Positions 34,278 to 43,465 of a stretch of 51,200 nt of DNA are shown here, piece after piece. Every line of letters starts with the position of its first letter. The stretch's first letter is position 1. Source of the DNA: Verrucomicrobiota bacterium (lineage in GTDB: Bacteria > Verrucomicrobiota > Verrucomicrobiia > Verrucomicrobiales > Verrucomicrobiaceae); contig JAPLUN010000441.1 in NCBI GenBank assembly GCA_026397715.1, positions 1 through 51,200 of the forward strand, read 5' to 3'. The position numbers and the translations under genes are program-made. Below the pieces are notes generated by a model. That model saw nothing but the letters and a program-made list of their open reading frames with translations. It did not search any database and was not told the DNA's origin.

Positions 34278-35204
34278 ATGGGCGCCACACTTAAATCACT
34301 GGAGAAAGAACTCGAGATCACTCTCGAGGACTTCAATCTGGTCGGGCGCAGCCCTGATGCCAGCATCAGGCTCGTGGACGGTGGTGTCTCGCGCCAGCAT
34401 GCCACGATCCGAAGGGACGGGCAGTTGTTCTGGGTTTCCGATCTTGGCAGCGCGAACGGCAGTTTCGTCAACGACGTGGCAGTGACCACGGCGCGGGCTC
34501 TGCGGCATGGGGATCGTGTGCAGTTTGGCACCAGCACCTTTATTTTTGACAGCCAGGACGAAGAACGGCCGCCGAGCGAGTCTGGCAACGTCAGCACGCA
34601 ATCGCTGCATACCATCGCGCTGCCGGTCAAGACGGTTCGTGCAACGCTGCTCGTCGGCGATTTGCGCAACTTCACCACCATTTCCTCCCAGCTCAGCGCT
34701 GAGGAAGTGGCTGCGATGCTGCGTGAGTGGTATGCGCAGTGCGAAAAAGTTCTGAAAACCCGCGATGCCATCATCGACAAGTTCATCGGCGACGGTGTCT
34801 TTGCCTACTGGCCGTGAGATGACATCAGTTCCCGCATCAAGGCCACCGAGGCCGCAAAAATCCTGAGCAGCCCGGATTCCAGTGAATCTCCCAAGCGCAA
34901 GTGGTTGAAGGAGAACATGAACCTGGAAGTTCATTGTCACATCGGCCTGAACATTGGCGATGTCGCCCTGGGTGCCATGGGCCGTGGAGTGAACACTGCC
35001 GTGGGTGAAGCGGTGAACGTGACCTTCCGTATCGAGAGTCTGACCCGCAAGCTGCAGGTGCCGGTGCTCGCTGGTGCGCCGTTTCTGAATGGCTGGCCAG
35101 AGGGGCTGCAATTGTACCAAAACGCCGGTATTCATCCGGTGAAGGGGCAGCCTGATCCTGTTGAGGTCTATTCGCTGATCGACGTGCCGACGATGTCGTT
35201 CTAG
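34278..35204 (+). pseudogene. FHA - class III adenylate/guanylate cyclase, interrupted by in-frame TGA
   Basis: ATG 34278 opens an FHA domain (LVGRSPDASIRLVDGGVSRQHATI, LGSANGSFVND), then a class III cyclase (LLVGDLRNFTTISSQLS, IDKFIGDGVFAYWP). A TGA at 34815-34817 (codon 180) ends it; the same frame continues without shift through HCHIGLNIGDVALGAMGRG, AVGEAVNVTFRIESL and a natural end at 35204. Both metal-binding Asp regions lie before the stop and the remaining active-site strand after it, so neither half can be a full catalytic domain. Either a recent nonsense mutation, a base error, or readthrough. Confidence 0.85.
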
Positions 35205-35220
35205 GACGCCGCACAGTGGC

Positions 35221-35240
35221 CATCTCGCTCCCGCGAGATG
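35221..35240. repeat. REP-like palindrome family B, copy 2
   Basis: Identical 20-bp palindrome (arms catctcgc and gcgagatg) to 1518-1537, with shared flanks on both sides. It lies between the convergent cyclase remnant and GNAT gene and may also act as a bidirectional terminator. Confidence 0.7.
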
Positions 35241-35312
35241 AGCCCACGGCTCCCGCACTTGCCACGTCTTCAATGACTCGAAAGCGATCTGTCTCGTCGA
35301 GCGCGTTCAGCT

Positions 35313-35331
35313 CCTCTCGCGGAGCGAGAGG
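35313..35331. repeat. Second hairpin paired with the family B palindrome
   Basis: Perfect 8-bp arms cctctcgc and gcgagagg flank the loop gga. It differs from the 35221 palindrome mainly in the outermost pairs, so the two may be related units of a paired REP element spanning 35221-35331. It ends 5 nt before the GNAT stop codon. Confidence 0.6.
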
Positions 35332-35335
35332 GCTA

Positions 35336-35842
35336 CTATGCTTCGCCTTCGAGCAGCCGCTGCATGTCTTCGCGCGTCATGCGGTAGAGCAGCCACTCGC
35401 TCATGCGTTTGGCACCGATGCGCTGCTCATAGACTTGTTGGGCGTTCACGTTCCAGTCCAGCGCCGTCCACTCCACGCGGCCACAACCGCGCTCATGCGC
35501 GAGGCTTACCACCTTCTTGAGCAAAGTGCCGCCCACGCCGGCTTTGCGGTGCTCTGGGAGGACAAAGAGGTCTTCGAGATAGAGGGTCGGCAGTGCGAGA
35601 AAGCTTGAATAGGTCTCCACGAGAATCATGTAGCCGCAGGGAGCGGTGTCCTCATTCACAAACGCGAGCCAGACTTCGATGCGTGGCTTTGCGCCCAGGG
35701 CATCCTCGACCAAACGCGCCTGCGCGGACTCGTCGGGAGGTGGGAGCTTTTCGAACTCGGCCAGGGCTATGACCAGCTGGCAAAACGCAGGCGCATGCTC
35801 ATGAATGAGCGGGCGAAGCTCGATTTGCAGCGCTGTGCTCAT
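35336..35842 (-). CDS. GNAT-family N-acetyltransferase
   Basis: 168 residues. The acetyl-CoA-binding motif A is LYLEDLFVLPEHRKAGVGGTLLKKV, with the V.p..R..G.G pattern; a RVEWTALDWNVNAQQVYEQRIGA segment is typical of the diamine/amino-acid acetyltransferase branch related to SSAT. The substrate is not defined. Start ATG 35842 overlaps the miaB stop as ATGA, so it is translationally coupled to miaB. Confidence 0.88.
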   Translation of the reverse strand: MSTALQIELRPLIHEHAPAFCQLVIALAEFEKLPPPDESAQARLVEDALGAKPRIEVWLAFVNEDTAPCGYMILVETYSSFLALPTLYLEDLFVLPEHRKAGVGGTLLKKVVSLAHERGCGRVEWTALDWNVNAQQVYEQRIGAKRMSEWLLYRMTREDMQRLLEGEA

Positions 35843-37197
35843 GCATGCAGCACGGGATCGCCAAACAAGGTGAAGTGTCCGGCTTCAGCGATGCGGACCT
35901 TGAAGATTTCGCCCGTGTGACGCTCGGGATTGCCGTCGAAAACCACGATGCGGTTTGAGCCTGTGCGGCCGGTGAGGCGCTGGTCGTTCGTCTTGCTGGG
36001 GCCTTCGCAGAGGATTTCGACCTCCTTGCCGACGAGCTTGTCATACATTGGCAGAGCGATGCGATTCACCAGACCGAGCAGATCCTGATTGCGCTCTTCT
36101 TTGACGCGCTCTGGGACTTGAATGGCTTCTTCCATCTCAGCTGCGGGTGTGCCACGGCGTTTGGAATAACGAAAGACGAAGGCGTTGTCGAAGCCGATGG
36201 TTTCAAACATCTGCCGCGTTTCCAAGTAGTTCTCTTCGGTTTCTCCGGGGAAACCGACGATCACATCCGTTGTCACGGCGATGTCCGGGCGCGCCTCGCG
36301 AATGCGCTGGACGAGTTCGGTGAACTTGGCCGCGGTGTAAGGGCGGTGCATGCGCTTCAAGATGGCATCGCTGCCGCTTTGCACGGGCAGATGCACATGT
36401 TCCGCGAGTTTCGGCAGGTAGGTGAAGGCTTCGATGAGATCCTTTTTGTAGCCAATCGGATGCGGGCTGGTGAAGCGGATGCGTTTGATGCCGGGCACCT
36501 CATGCACGGCTTCCAAAAGCTGCACGAAGGGGCTTTTGCCGTCCACTGCCGGGAATTCATGCCTGCCGTAGAGGTTCACGATCTGGCCGAGGAGGGTGAC
36601 TTCCTTCACGCCACGATCCGCGAGACGTTTCACTTCTTCGACGATGTCGGCGATGGGACGGCCACGCTCGCCACCGCGGGTGTAGGGCACGATGCAGAAG
36701 GTGCACTTCATGTTGCAGCCCTGCATGATGCTGACGAAGGCGCTGGCCTGCTTTTCCTTCAGCGTGTGATCACGGATGGTGTTTTGGGAGGAGGCTTCCT
36801 CTTCCACATCGACGATGGAAAAGCGTTCGTCGTCCATCTGCTTCGCTTCTTTCGCGCGGATGATCTCGTCCACGTAATCGACCACGCGATGGTACTTCTG
36901 CGTGCCGACCACGAGGTCCACGTTCGCCTTGTTCACCAGTTCGCTGCCGCGGCTCTGCGCCATGCAGCCCATGAAGCCGGTGACCAGCGGTGTGCGACGG
37001 CGGCGAACCATGCCCATTTTGCCAAGTGCTTTCTGCTCCGCCTGATCGCGTACGGAGCAGGTGTTGATCAGCACCACGTCCGCGTCTTCGTCACGCGGCG
37101 TCATGGTGTAGCCGCGCTCGACGAACATCTGCGACACCTGTTCGGTGTCGCGTTCGTTCATCTGGCAGCCGTAGGTTTTGATGTGGACGCGTGGCAT
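35839..37197 (-). CDS. miaB: tRNA-2-methylthio-N6-dimethylallyladenosine synthase MiaB
   Basis: 452 residues from ATG 37197 (MPRVHIKTYGCQMNERD; 15 upstream codons rejected). The N-terminal UPF0004 domain holds three cluster Cys (YGCQMN, INTCSVR, MGCMAQ), the radical-SAM core has CNMKCTFC, and a C-terminal TRAM domain ends the protein. It methylthiolates i6A37 in tRNAs reading UNN codons. It heads a coupled pair with the GNAT gene. Confidence 0.96.
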   Translation of the reverse strand: MPRVHIKTYGCQMNERDTEQVSQMFVERGYTMTPRDEDADVVLINTCSVRDQAEQKALGKMGMVRRRRTPLVTGFMGCMAQSRGSELVNKANVDLVVGTQKYHRVVDYVDEIIRAKEAKQMDDERFSIVDVEEEASSQNTIRDHTLKEKQASAFVSIMQGCNMKCTFCIVPYTRGGERGRPIADIVEEVKRLADRGVKEVTLLGQIVNLYGRHEFPAVDGKSPFVQLLEAVHEVPGIKRIRFTSPHPIGYKKDLIEAFTYLPKLAEHVHLPVQSGSDAILKRMHRPYTAAKFTELVQRIREARPDIAVTTDVIVGFPGETEENYLETRQMFETIGFDNAFVFRYSKRRGTPAAEMEEAIQVPERVKEERNQDLLGLVNRIALPMYDKLVGKEVEILCEGPSKTNDQRLTGRTGSNRIVVFDGNPERHTGEIFKVRIAEAGHFTLFGDPVLHA

Positions 37198-37262
37198 TGG
37201 GGGTTGGGAGAATACCCAACCCCGGCCAAAAGACAACCTCAAGGCGCTTTGGCCCTGCCCGG

Positions 37263-37703
37263 TCAGGCCTTGATCTCAAAGATCGCCTCGACCTCCACGG
37301 CTGCGCCGGTGGGAAGCTGGGCGAAGCCGAGGGCGCTGCGGGCGTGGTAGCCGTCGCCTTCCTTGCCGAAGATCTCATGCAGCAGATCGGAGCAGCCGTT
37401 GATGACGAGGTGCTGGTCGGTGTATTCCAGGGTGGAGTTCACGCAGCCGAGCACCTTGAGGACTTTGAGGCCGTCCAGCGTGCCGTGGGTGTCCCAGACG
37501 GAACGCAGCACTTTTTCGGCGCAGTTCTTCGCGGCCTTGTAGCCGTCTTCGGTCGAGACACCGGCGCCCAGCTTGCCCTTGAGATCGCTCACATGGCCGG
37601 AGGTGAGGAGCTGATTGCCGCTGCGGATGCAGAGGTTCAGGTAGGCGGGTGGCTGTTTGGTAAAAACGAGACCGAGGGATTCTGCTTTTTGCTGGGGTGT
37701 CAT
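37263..37703 (-). CDS. ridA: RidA/YjgF-family protein
   Basis: 146 residues from ATG 37703 (MTPQQKAESLGL; the longer frame has no protein character). Motifs are NLCIRSGNQLLTSGHVSD, AAKNCAEKVLRSV, KVLGCVNSTLEYTDQHLVING and the terminal RSALGFAQLPTGAAVEVEAIFEI, matching the YjgF/YER057c/UK114 fold. Canonical RidA hydrolyses 2-aminoacrylate and other imines, using an Arg in the motif R..v....LP. Here the Arg is in HARSALGFAQLP. The subgroup resembles the longer form found in many environmental bacteria, whose activity is less certain. Confidence 0.87.
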   Translation of the reverse strand: MTPQQKAESLGLVFTKQPPAYLNLCIRSGNQLLTSGHVSDLKGKLGAGVSTEDGYKAAKNCAEKVLRSVWDTHGTLDGLKVLKVLGCVNSTLEYTDQHLVINGCSDLLHEIFGKEGDGYHARSALGFAQLPTGAAVEVEAIFEIKA

Positions 37704-37787
37704 GATGGAGGTGAGAAGTGAACGCAAAATACGAACTGGGAAAACGAAAACTGGCAAAGCACTGCATTCATCTGGCATCCTTTGTCC

Positions 37788-39173
37788 ATGCGTCTTGCCG
37801 TTCTCCTTTCCACCCTCGCTTTTGCCGCCAGTGCCGCACTACCGGATCTCAAAGTGGCCGCTGATCATCGTCATCTGGCCACGGCTGATGGCAAACCGTT
37901 CTTCATGCTCGGGGACACGGCCTGGGAGCTGTTTCACCGGCTGACGCGGGAGGAGACGGAGCTGTATCTCAAGAACCGGGCCGCCAAAGGCTTCAACACT
38001 GTCCTCGCCGTGGCGCTGGCAGAGTTCGAGTTTGATCAACCCAACGCCTACGGCGAGATGCCGCTGGAAAACAACGACCCGACCAAGCCACGGGAGGCCT
38101 ATTTTAAGCATGTCGACTGGGTTGTGGATCAGGCGGCGGCGCTCGGCTTGTACACAGCCATGCTGCCGACCTGGGGTGATAAATGGAACAAGAAGTGGGG
38201 CAAAGGCCCGGAGATCTTCACGCCGGAGAATGCAGCCATCTACTGCGAGTGGCTGGCCAGACGCTACAAGGACAAGCCCATCATCTGGGTGCTCGGTGGT
38301 GACCGTTCCGTGGATACTGACGCGCAGCGCGCCATCATTCGTGCCATGGCCGCCGGATTGAAGAAGGGCGATGGCGGCAGGCACCTCATCACCTTCCACC
38401 CCAAGGGTGGGGCGAACTCGTCTGACTATTGGCCGGACGAGCCGTGGCTGGACTTCCACATGTTTCAAAGCGGTCACGGCAAAAGGGCAGCCGCCAACTA
38501 CGACATGAACGCTAAGAACCTGGCCCTTCCCGCGCTCAAACCGACGCTGGACGGGGAACCCTGCTATGAGGACCATCCCGTGCGCGGTTTGATGAAGGAC
38601 AAGAAGCCCACTGAATGGTTTGACGATTACGACGTGCGCCGCGCCGCGTGGTGGAGTGTACTTAGCGGCGCCTGCGGGCACGTCTATGGCACGCACAGCA
38701 TCTGGCAGTTTCATGATCTCGCGAAGCGCAAAGCTCAAACGGATGCGCGCACTCCATGGCAGCAGGCGCTGGAACTGCCCGGCGCGGCGCAGATGGGGTT
38801 GATGAAGAAATTCATGGAGGGACTGGACTGGACGAAGCTGCGGCGGGATGATGACTTTCTGGTGAGTAAACCCATCGCCCCCAATCCGCCCAAGGCCATG
38901 GCCGCAGTCGCCACGGATGGGAGCTTCGCAGTGGTTTACGTGCCCGATGCAATGATCACCAGCGTCGCGCCCAATTTCAGCAAGTTATCTTTCAAACCGG
39001 CTGAAATGGACGCCAGCAGCATTAATCCGGCCGATGGCAAGCCCATGGCCCACCTGTCCTTCACCGCCGGTGTTTTCGTGTTCGCCGCAGGCATGGAGTC
39101 AAAAGACGAAACGGGAAAGGTCGTCTTCCGCACTAAAGACTGGGTCTTTCTGCTTCAAAAGAAAAAGCCATGA
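37788..39173 (+). CDS. Exported DUF4038 / GH140-like glycoside hydrolase
   Basis: 461 residues from ATG 37788 (a TTG two codons earlier is possible). Signal peptide MRLAVLLSTLAFAASAA. The start DHRHLATADGKPFFMLGDTAWELFHRLTREE is the DUF4038 signature. The barrel continues with IWVLGGDRSVD and AAWWSVLSGACGHVYGTHSIWQF. The C-terminus fits the small beta domain (putative collagen-binding type) that follows DUF4038. Characterised relatives in GH140 release apiose from rhamnogalacturonan II; this substrate is not proven here. Other exported sugar-active genes follow. Confidence 0.85.
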   Translation: MRLAVLLSTLAFAASAALPDLKVAADHRHLATADGKPFFMLGDTAWELFHRLTREETELYLKNRAAKGFNTVLAVALAEFEFDQPNAYGEMPLENNDPTKPREAYFKHVDWVVDQAAALGLYTAMLPTWGDKWNKKWGKGPEIFTPENAAIYCEWLARRYKDKPIIWVLGGDRSVDTDAQRAIIRAMAAGLKKGDGGRHLITFHPKGGANSSDYWPDEPWLDFHMFQSGHGKRAAANYDMNAKNLALPALKPTLDGEPCYEDHPVRGLMKDKKPTEWFDDYDVRRAAWWSVLSGACGHVYGTHSIWQFHDLAKRKAQTDARTPWQQALELPGAAQMGLMKKFMEGLDWTKLRRDDDFLVSKPIAPNPPKAMAAVATDGSFAVVYVPDAMITSVAPNFSKLSFKPAEMDASSINPADGKPMAHLSFTAGVFVFAAGMESKDETGKVVFRTKDWVFLLQKKKP

Positions 39174-39197
39174 GGGAGTGCACGCTGTTCAGAACTC

Positions 39198-40247
39198 TCA
39201 AGCCTTCAGTGCGTCGCTCATCTGCCACATCAGTTTGTCCAAAGTGAGACCCAAACCTTCCTTGCGACCATTGAGCAGACCAGCCCAGCAAAATCCTTTC
39301 GCGGTATGGACCATGATGGTGGTGGTGCCGGGCAGCGATCCGGTGTGCCACCAGTTGGGAACCTTGTTCACGTTCCAGCCGCGTGCGTAGCCTTCGCTGA
39401 CTCCATGCGTGGTCATGGCACGAATTGAATCCTGTTTGAGCAAAATCGGGAGCTGTGAGGCAAAGCGTACCAGATCGCTGGCGGTGGCGATCCAGCCGCC
39501 GTGCGAGTCCATGCGTGCGACATTCATGACGTAGGCGGCGCCCGGTTTCTGCGTGAGATACATCACCTCCTGCGGCCGTCGTTCCGCCAGCGTGTTGCCA
39601 GCGATCTGCATGCTGGTGATGCCGCATTTTGACAGAACCTCCTGTGTGATGAGCTTGTCGTATGACAGCTTCAGCACCTTCTCCAGCACGCGGCCCAGGA
39701 CGCAGTAGCCGAAGTTTGAATAGGCGAAGTGTTCTCCGGGCTTGTGGGTTTGTTTCTGATTGGCCAGCGTCCAGGCGATGAGCTCCGCGTGGTCCAATCG
39801 CGGGTTTTTAAACATGGGATCATCTTTGTCGTTCGCCCAGCCGCCGCTGGCATGGGTGAGCAGGTGGTCCACGGTGATGGCCGCCACGTCTCCGCTGTAA
39901 TCGCCACCCAGGATGCCCTGAGGGCCGAAGACCTTGGTGTCGGGCTGGATAAGACCTTTTTCGATGCACATCATCACTGCGGTGGCTGTGATTGGTTTGG
40001 AGATACTGGCGATGCGAAAGCGGTGATGCGGCGTGACGACCTCGGAGCCATCCGTATCGGCAAAGCCATAGCCTGCCTCGAAGTCGAGCTTGCCATCTCT
40101 GCCGTACGCAATGCTCATGCCCTGGATGCCATGCTCGCGCAGAAAGCCTTCGGCGATGGCGCGGATTTTTCCCTCCTCGGACGTGGGTGCCGCAGCAGCA
40201 GCCATCGGCCATGCGGCCAGCGAACTCACAAAGGCGCGTCGTTTCAT
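39198..40247 (-). CDS. Serine hydrolase of the beta-lactamase class C family
   Basis: 349 residues from ATG 40247 (MKRRAFVSSLAAWPMAAAAA, a Tat-like signal). Catalytic motifs are SISK (Ser-x-x-Lys) in RIASISKPITA, YSN in FAYSNFGYCVLG, and HTG in NWWHTGSLPG. The family covers beta-lactamases, DD-peptidases and esterases; the context among carbohydrate enzymes suggests an esterase or peptidase role rather than resistance. Converges on the GH140-like gene and is divergent from the gene at 40285. Confidence 0.9.
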   Translation of the reverse strand: MKRRAFVSSLAAWPMAAAAAPTSEEGKIRAIAEGFLREHGIQGMSIAYGRDGKLDFEAGYGFADTDGSEVVTPHHRFRIASISKPITATAVMMCIEKGLIQPDTKVFGPQGILGGDYSGDVAAITVDHLLTHASGGWANDKDDPMFKNPRLDHAELIAWTLANQKQTHKPGEHFAYSNFGYCVLGRVLEKVLKLSYDKLITQEVLSKCGITSMQIAGNTLAERRPQEVMYLTQKPGAAYVMNVARMDSHGGWIATASDLVRFASQLPILLKQDSIRAMTTHGVSEGYARGWNVNKVPNWWHTGSLPGTTTIMVHTAKGFCWAGLLNGRKEGLGLTLDKLMWQMSDALKA

Positions 40248-40284
40248 GCGGACCACATCACACCTTGACGCCCAGCTGACGTCA

Positions 40285-41535
40285 ATGAAAACATCCTGCA
40301 TGCTCCGGTTTCTCATTCTGCCTGCTCTCCTCACCTTTAGCATCCATGCCCAGACGGTGGATACCAGCACGCTGGCGGGCAAGATTGTCTGCGGCTATCA
40401 GGGCTGGTTCCGGTGTGAGGGTGATGGCAGCAACAATGGCTGGCACCATTACGCCGCAGGCAAAAGCTTCGAGCCGGGGCATTCGCACATCGAGCTATGG
40501 CCGGATGTGAGTGAACTGCCGAAGGAGGCCCGTGTGGCGACGCCGTTTAAGCATGCCGATGGCCGCACCGCTGAAGTCTTCAGCTCCGTCCATCCCGCTG
40601 TGGTGCAACTTCATTTCAAGTGGATGCGCGACTACGGCATCGACGGCGCCTTTGTGCAGCGCTTCGCCGCCACCACACGCGACAAACGCTTTCGTGAACC
40701 GATGGATCTGGTACTTGCCCACTGTCAGACCGCCGCCATCGCCAACGGTCGCGGACTGACGCTGATGTATGACCTCAGCGGCATCAGGGAGGACGGCATT
40801 CAGCTGGTGATCGACGACTGGAAGCGCCTCATCACGGAGAAGCGCCTGGACCCCAAGGGCTCCAGCTATTTCAAACATCATGGCAAGCCCCTCGTGGCGC
40901 TGTGGGGCCTAGGTTTTAATGATCGTGCGCCGATGCTCGAAGAGTGGTCGCGCCTGATCACCTTCCTGCGTGATGATCCTGAATTCGGTGGCTGTGCCAT
41001 CATGCTGGGAGTGCCCTACTACTGGCGCACGCTGGATCATGACTGCATCAAAGACCCTCAGCTGCATGCACTCATCGCCCGAGCGGACATTGTCAGCCCC
41101 TGGGCAGTCGGGCGGCTCGGCACGCCGCAGGACGCCGCAAGCCGTAGGGAGAAAATTCTGAAGCCGGACATCGCGTGGTGCGCAGAGCACAAGATTGATT
41201 ACCTGCCGGTCCTATTCCCGGGCTTCAGCTGGACCAATCTCTCAAAGTCACGCAATCAGGAGTCGAAGTTTGATGCGATCCCACGTCTGGGCGGTCAGTT
41301 CCTTTGGTCACAGGCGACTGCGGCCAAGAGGGCCGGGGCGCAGATGCTCTACGTGGCCATGTTTGACGAACTGGATGAAGGAACGGCCATTTTCAAAACC
41401 GACAATCATCCTCCTGTGGGTGAAAGCCGCTTCCTCGCGGAGCCTGAGCTGCCGAACGATCACTATCTGTGGCTCACGGGAATGCTGGGCAAACTGCTGC
41501 GTGGTGAGACACCGGAGGCGATGCCCAAGCGCTGA
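40285..41535 (+). CDS. Exported GH71/99-like glycoside hydrolase
   Basis: 416 residues from ATG 40285; ATG 40300 also fits because the signal MLRFLILPALLTFSIHAQ begins there. VCGYQGWFRCEGDGSNNGWHHYA is the hallmark start of GH71/99-like proteins, which act on alpha-mannan or alpha-glucan backbones. The barrel continues with LHFKWMRDYGIDGAFVQRF, LTLMYDLSG and MLYVAMFDELDEGTAIF, whose acidic residues are candidate catalytic groups. Specificity unknown. Confidence 0.85.
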   Translation: MKTSCMLRFLILPALLTFSIHAQTVDTSTLAGKIVCGYQGWFRCEGDGSNNGWHHYAAGKSFEPGHSHIELWPDVSELPKEARVATPFKHADGRTAEVFSSVHPAVVQLHFKWMRDYGIDGAFVQRFAATTRDKRFREPMDLVLAHCQTAAIANGRGLTLMYDLSGIREDGIQLVIDDWKRLITEKRLDPKGSSYFKHHGKPLVALWGLGFNDRAPMLEEWSRLITFLRDDPEFGGCAIMLGVPYYWRTLDHDCIKDPQLHALIARADIVSPWAVGRLGTPQDAASRREKILKPDIAWCAEHKIDYLPVLFPGFSWTNLSKSRNQESKFDAIPRLGGQFLWSQATAAKRAGAQMLYVAMFDELDEGTAIFKTDNHPPVGESRFLAEPELPNDHYLWLTGMLGKLLRGETPEAMPKR

Positions 41536-41542
41536 GCCGGAT

Positions 41543-41779
41543 TTACGACAAATCGGAGGCCAGCACCGAATTCGCGGCACGCAGCGCGAGCTCCTTGGCC
41601 TGTGCAATCACGCGAACGGAGGTGGCGTCAAAGAGGTAGGCATGGCAGCTCGGGCAGGTGATGGCGCGCGTGACCACGATGGAGCCGCAGCCTTCGCAGA
41701 CTTTGTACTGCTCCGGATGGGTGGCGATCTTCTCGGCCTGCTTCAGACGTGAGTCTGGTTTGTGCTCATGCGCGCTCAT
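41543..41779 (-). CDS. Small zinc-ribbon protein
   Basis: 78 residues with two Cys pairs, CEGCG and CPSCH, spaced as in rubredoxin-type zinc ribbons (KVCEGCGSIVVTRAITCPSCHAYLF). A helix follows (AQAKELALRAANSVL). Such proteins are common in this phylum with no known role; nucleic-acid or protein binding is a guess. Ends 7 nt from the convergent GH71/99 gene. Confidence 0.8.
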   Translation of the reverse strand: MSAHEHKPDSRLKQAEKIATHPEQYKVCEGCGSIVVTRAITCPSCHAYLFDATSVRVIAQAKELALRAANSVLASDLS

Positions 41780-41881
41780 TAAATGACATTACGATGCTAC
41801 GACGACATTGGCCGAGTGCAATGCCGCTGATAAACAACTTACACTCTTTTTTGTGCTTGCTTTGCGGATGTTCGGGCACTC

Positions 41882-43255
41882 TCAGCCCAGTCCGGCGACG
41901 CTCCAGCCATCGCGGTATTTGCGCGTGAGCTGGGCATTGAGTGCGGGCTGGTTTGTCACCTGGCCGGCGGCAGCGTCCCATTCGATCCAGCCGCCGGGAT
42001 TGCGCTCGGCAAGGACGCCGAGGAGCACGGCCTCCGTCACGGGACAGCCGTAAGTAGGCAGGTCGGCGGCGGCTTTTTCGCCCTTGATGCAGGCATCCAC
42101 CCAATCGGTGTAATGGTTGGCAATGCGATTTTCCGGGTAGGCGAAGCCGGTGAATTTTTCTTCTGGTACCAGCCAGGGGCGCTGGCTATGCGGCTTGAAG
42201 ATGCTGCCGTTTTCTCCAATGAAGAAGATGCCGCTGGGGGTGTCTTTGGTGAGCACGCTGGGCTTGAAGACGCGGGGGTCATACGGATAGCCGCCGTCGG
42301 TCCAGGTCATCTTGATCTTGTCGCCCGCCGTGAGCGGTGTGCCGGGGAACTCGAGTTCCAGATGGCGCTTCTGTGCATAGAGGTCTCCCTTGCTGCCTGC
42401 ATCGAGACAACGGACGCGGGTAGGTGCCGCGAGGCCGAGGCAGGCAAAGACGACATCGAAATAATGGCAGCCCATATCCCCCATCATGCCGACGCCGAAA
42501 TCGACCCAGGAGCGCCACATGGAGGGATGATAGGCACCGTCAAGAAAGGGCACTTCATCGGCCACGCCAAGCCACAGGTTCCAATCGAGATTCGCCGGCA
42601 CCGGATCGGCCTGTGCTTTGCGTTCGGTGACTTTGGGCCACCAGCTGGCCTTTTTGTTCTCCCAGCAGATGATTTCCGTCACCTTGCCGATGGCGCCGCT
42701 CTTGATGAGATCGACGGCGAGTGAGGTTTCGACGCTGGAATGGCCCTGCGTGCCCATCTGGGTGGTGACTCCAGCCTTTGCTGCCTCGGCACCGAGAATC
42801 CGCGCCTCGTGGATGTGATGGGTGAGCGGCTTCTGCAGATAGACGTGCTTTTTGGCCCGTAGCGCCGTCACTGCCATGGCCGCGTGCATGTGGTCCGGCG
42901 TGCCGATCGTCACCGCGTCGATGCTGTCGCCCAGCTTGGCGATCATCTCGCGGTAATCACGAAAGGGTGCCGCGCCTTCCAGCCGCTTGGCGGCATCGGG
43001 GTCTTGAAGTTCTTTCCGCCGGGTCGCATTGCCGCCACGGGCGAGTTCGAGAGTCTTCGCGTCCACATCGCACATGCCCACCAGCCGCACTTTGGAGTGC
43101 TGAAGCACGCTCATCATCGTCACGGCGCCCATCCCGCCGACTCCGATCGAGGCCACCTGGAACATTGAATTCGGCGACCGCGCGCTCAGGATGGCGGGCG
43201 CGGATATGGACGCGGTGGCGGCGAGGGATTGCTTGAGAAAATGGCGGCGGTTCAT
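41882..43255 (-). CDS. Exported Gfo/Idh/MocA-family oxidoreductase
   Basis: 457 residues from ATG 43255 (Tat signal MNRRHFLKQSLAATASIS). NAD(P)-binding Rossmann ASIGVGGMGAVT, DAVTIGTPDHMHAAMAV, and the catalytic-Lys motif as QKPLTH where classical members have EKP. The C-terminal domain contains WVDFGVGMMGDMGCHYFDVVF, typical of the large planctomycete/verrucomicrobial group with tightly bound cofactor. The substrate is probably a sugar or polyol, unproven. Upstream lies the transposase REP pair. Confidence 0.9.
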   Translation of the reverse strand: MNRRHFLKQSLAATASISAPAILSARSPNSMFQVASIGVGGMGAVTMMSVLQHSKVRLVGMCDVDAKTLELARGGNATRRKELQDPDAAKRLEGAAPFRDYREMIAKLGDSIDAVTIGTPDHMHAAMAVTALRAKKHVYLQKPLTHHIHEARILGAEAAKAGVTTQMGTQGHSSVETSLAVDLIKSGAIGKVTEIICWENKKASWWPKVTERKAQADPVPANLDWNLWLGVADEVPFLDGAYHPSMWRSWVDFGVGMMGDMGCHYFDVVFACLGLAAPTRVRCLDAGSKGDLYAQKRHLELEFPGTPLTAGDKIKMTWTDGGYPYDPRVFKPSVLTKDTPSGIFFIGENGSIFKPHSQRPWLVPEEKFTGFAYPENRIANHYTDWVDACIKGEKAAADLPTYGCPVTEAVLLGVLAERNPGGWIEWDAAAGQVTNQPALNAQLTRKYRDGWSVAGLG

Positions 43256-43323
43256 GAGGGGGATGGGAACGCGAATGCCTGGTGGTTTGTAGCGTGGAAA
43301 CATTATTTCGCAGCCTGATCAGC

Positions 43324-43424
43324 CGCGAGAGCGTCCTGGAGTGCGCCGGTCCTCCGGCGCTTTCGAGCGTCCATCGGCCTGCGAAAAGCTCCAGAGGACT
43401 GGAGCACTCCAGAACGCTCTCGCG
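43324..43424. repeat. Inverted REP pair (upstream flank of the transposase)
   Basis: The outer 21-nt arms (starting cgcgagagcgtcctgg) are inverted copies with one mismatch. Each arm carries a perfect 7-bp hairpin: gcgccgg/ccggcgc with loop tcct, and gctccag/ctggagc with loop agga. The stems differ at two base pairs, each changed on both sides, so pairing is preserved. It ends about 40 nt before the transposase ATG. Confidence 0.85.
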
Positions 43425-43465
43425 ACTTACTTGCCAAGTCCTTCTATTTTCGGCAAACTCACCAT

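Noticed and set aside
34815..34817. TGA read as selenocysteine
   Set aside because: The site is not a redox position in class III cyclases and I see no selenocysteine machinery or obvious downstream hairpin; a nonsense change or sequence error is simpler.
36118..37350. 410-codon plus-strand open frame
   Set aside because: Antisense to miaB, whose radical-SAM motifs are unambiguous.
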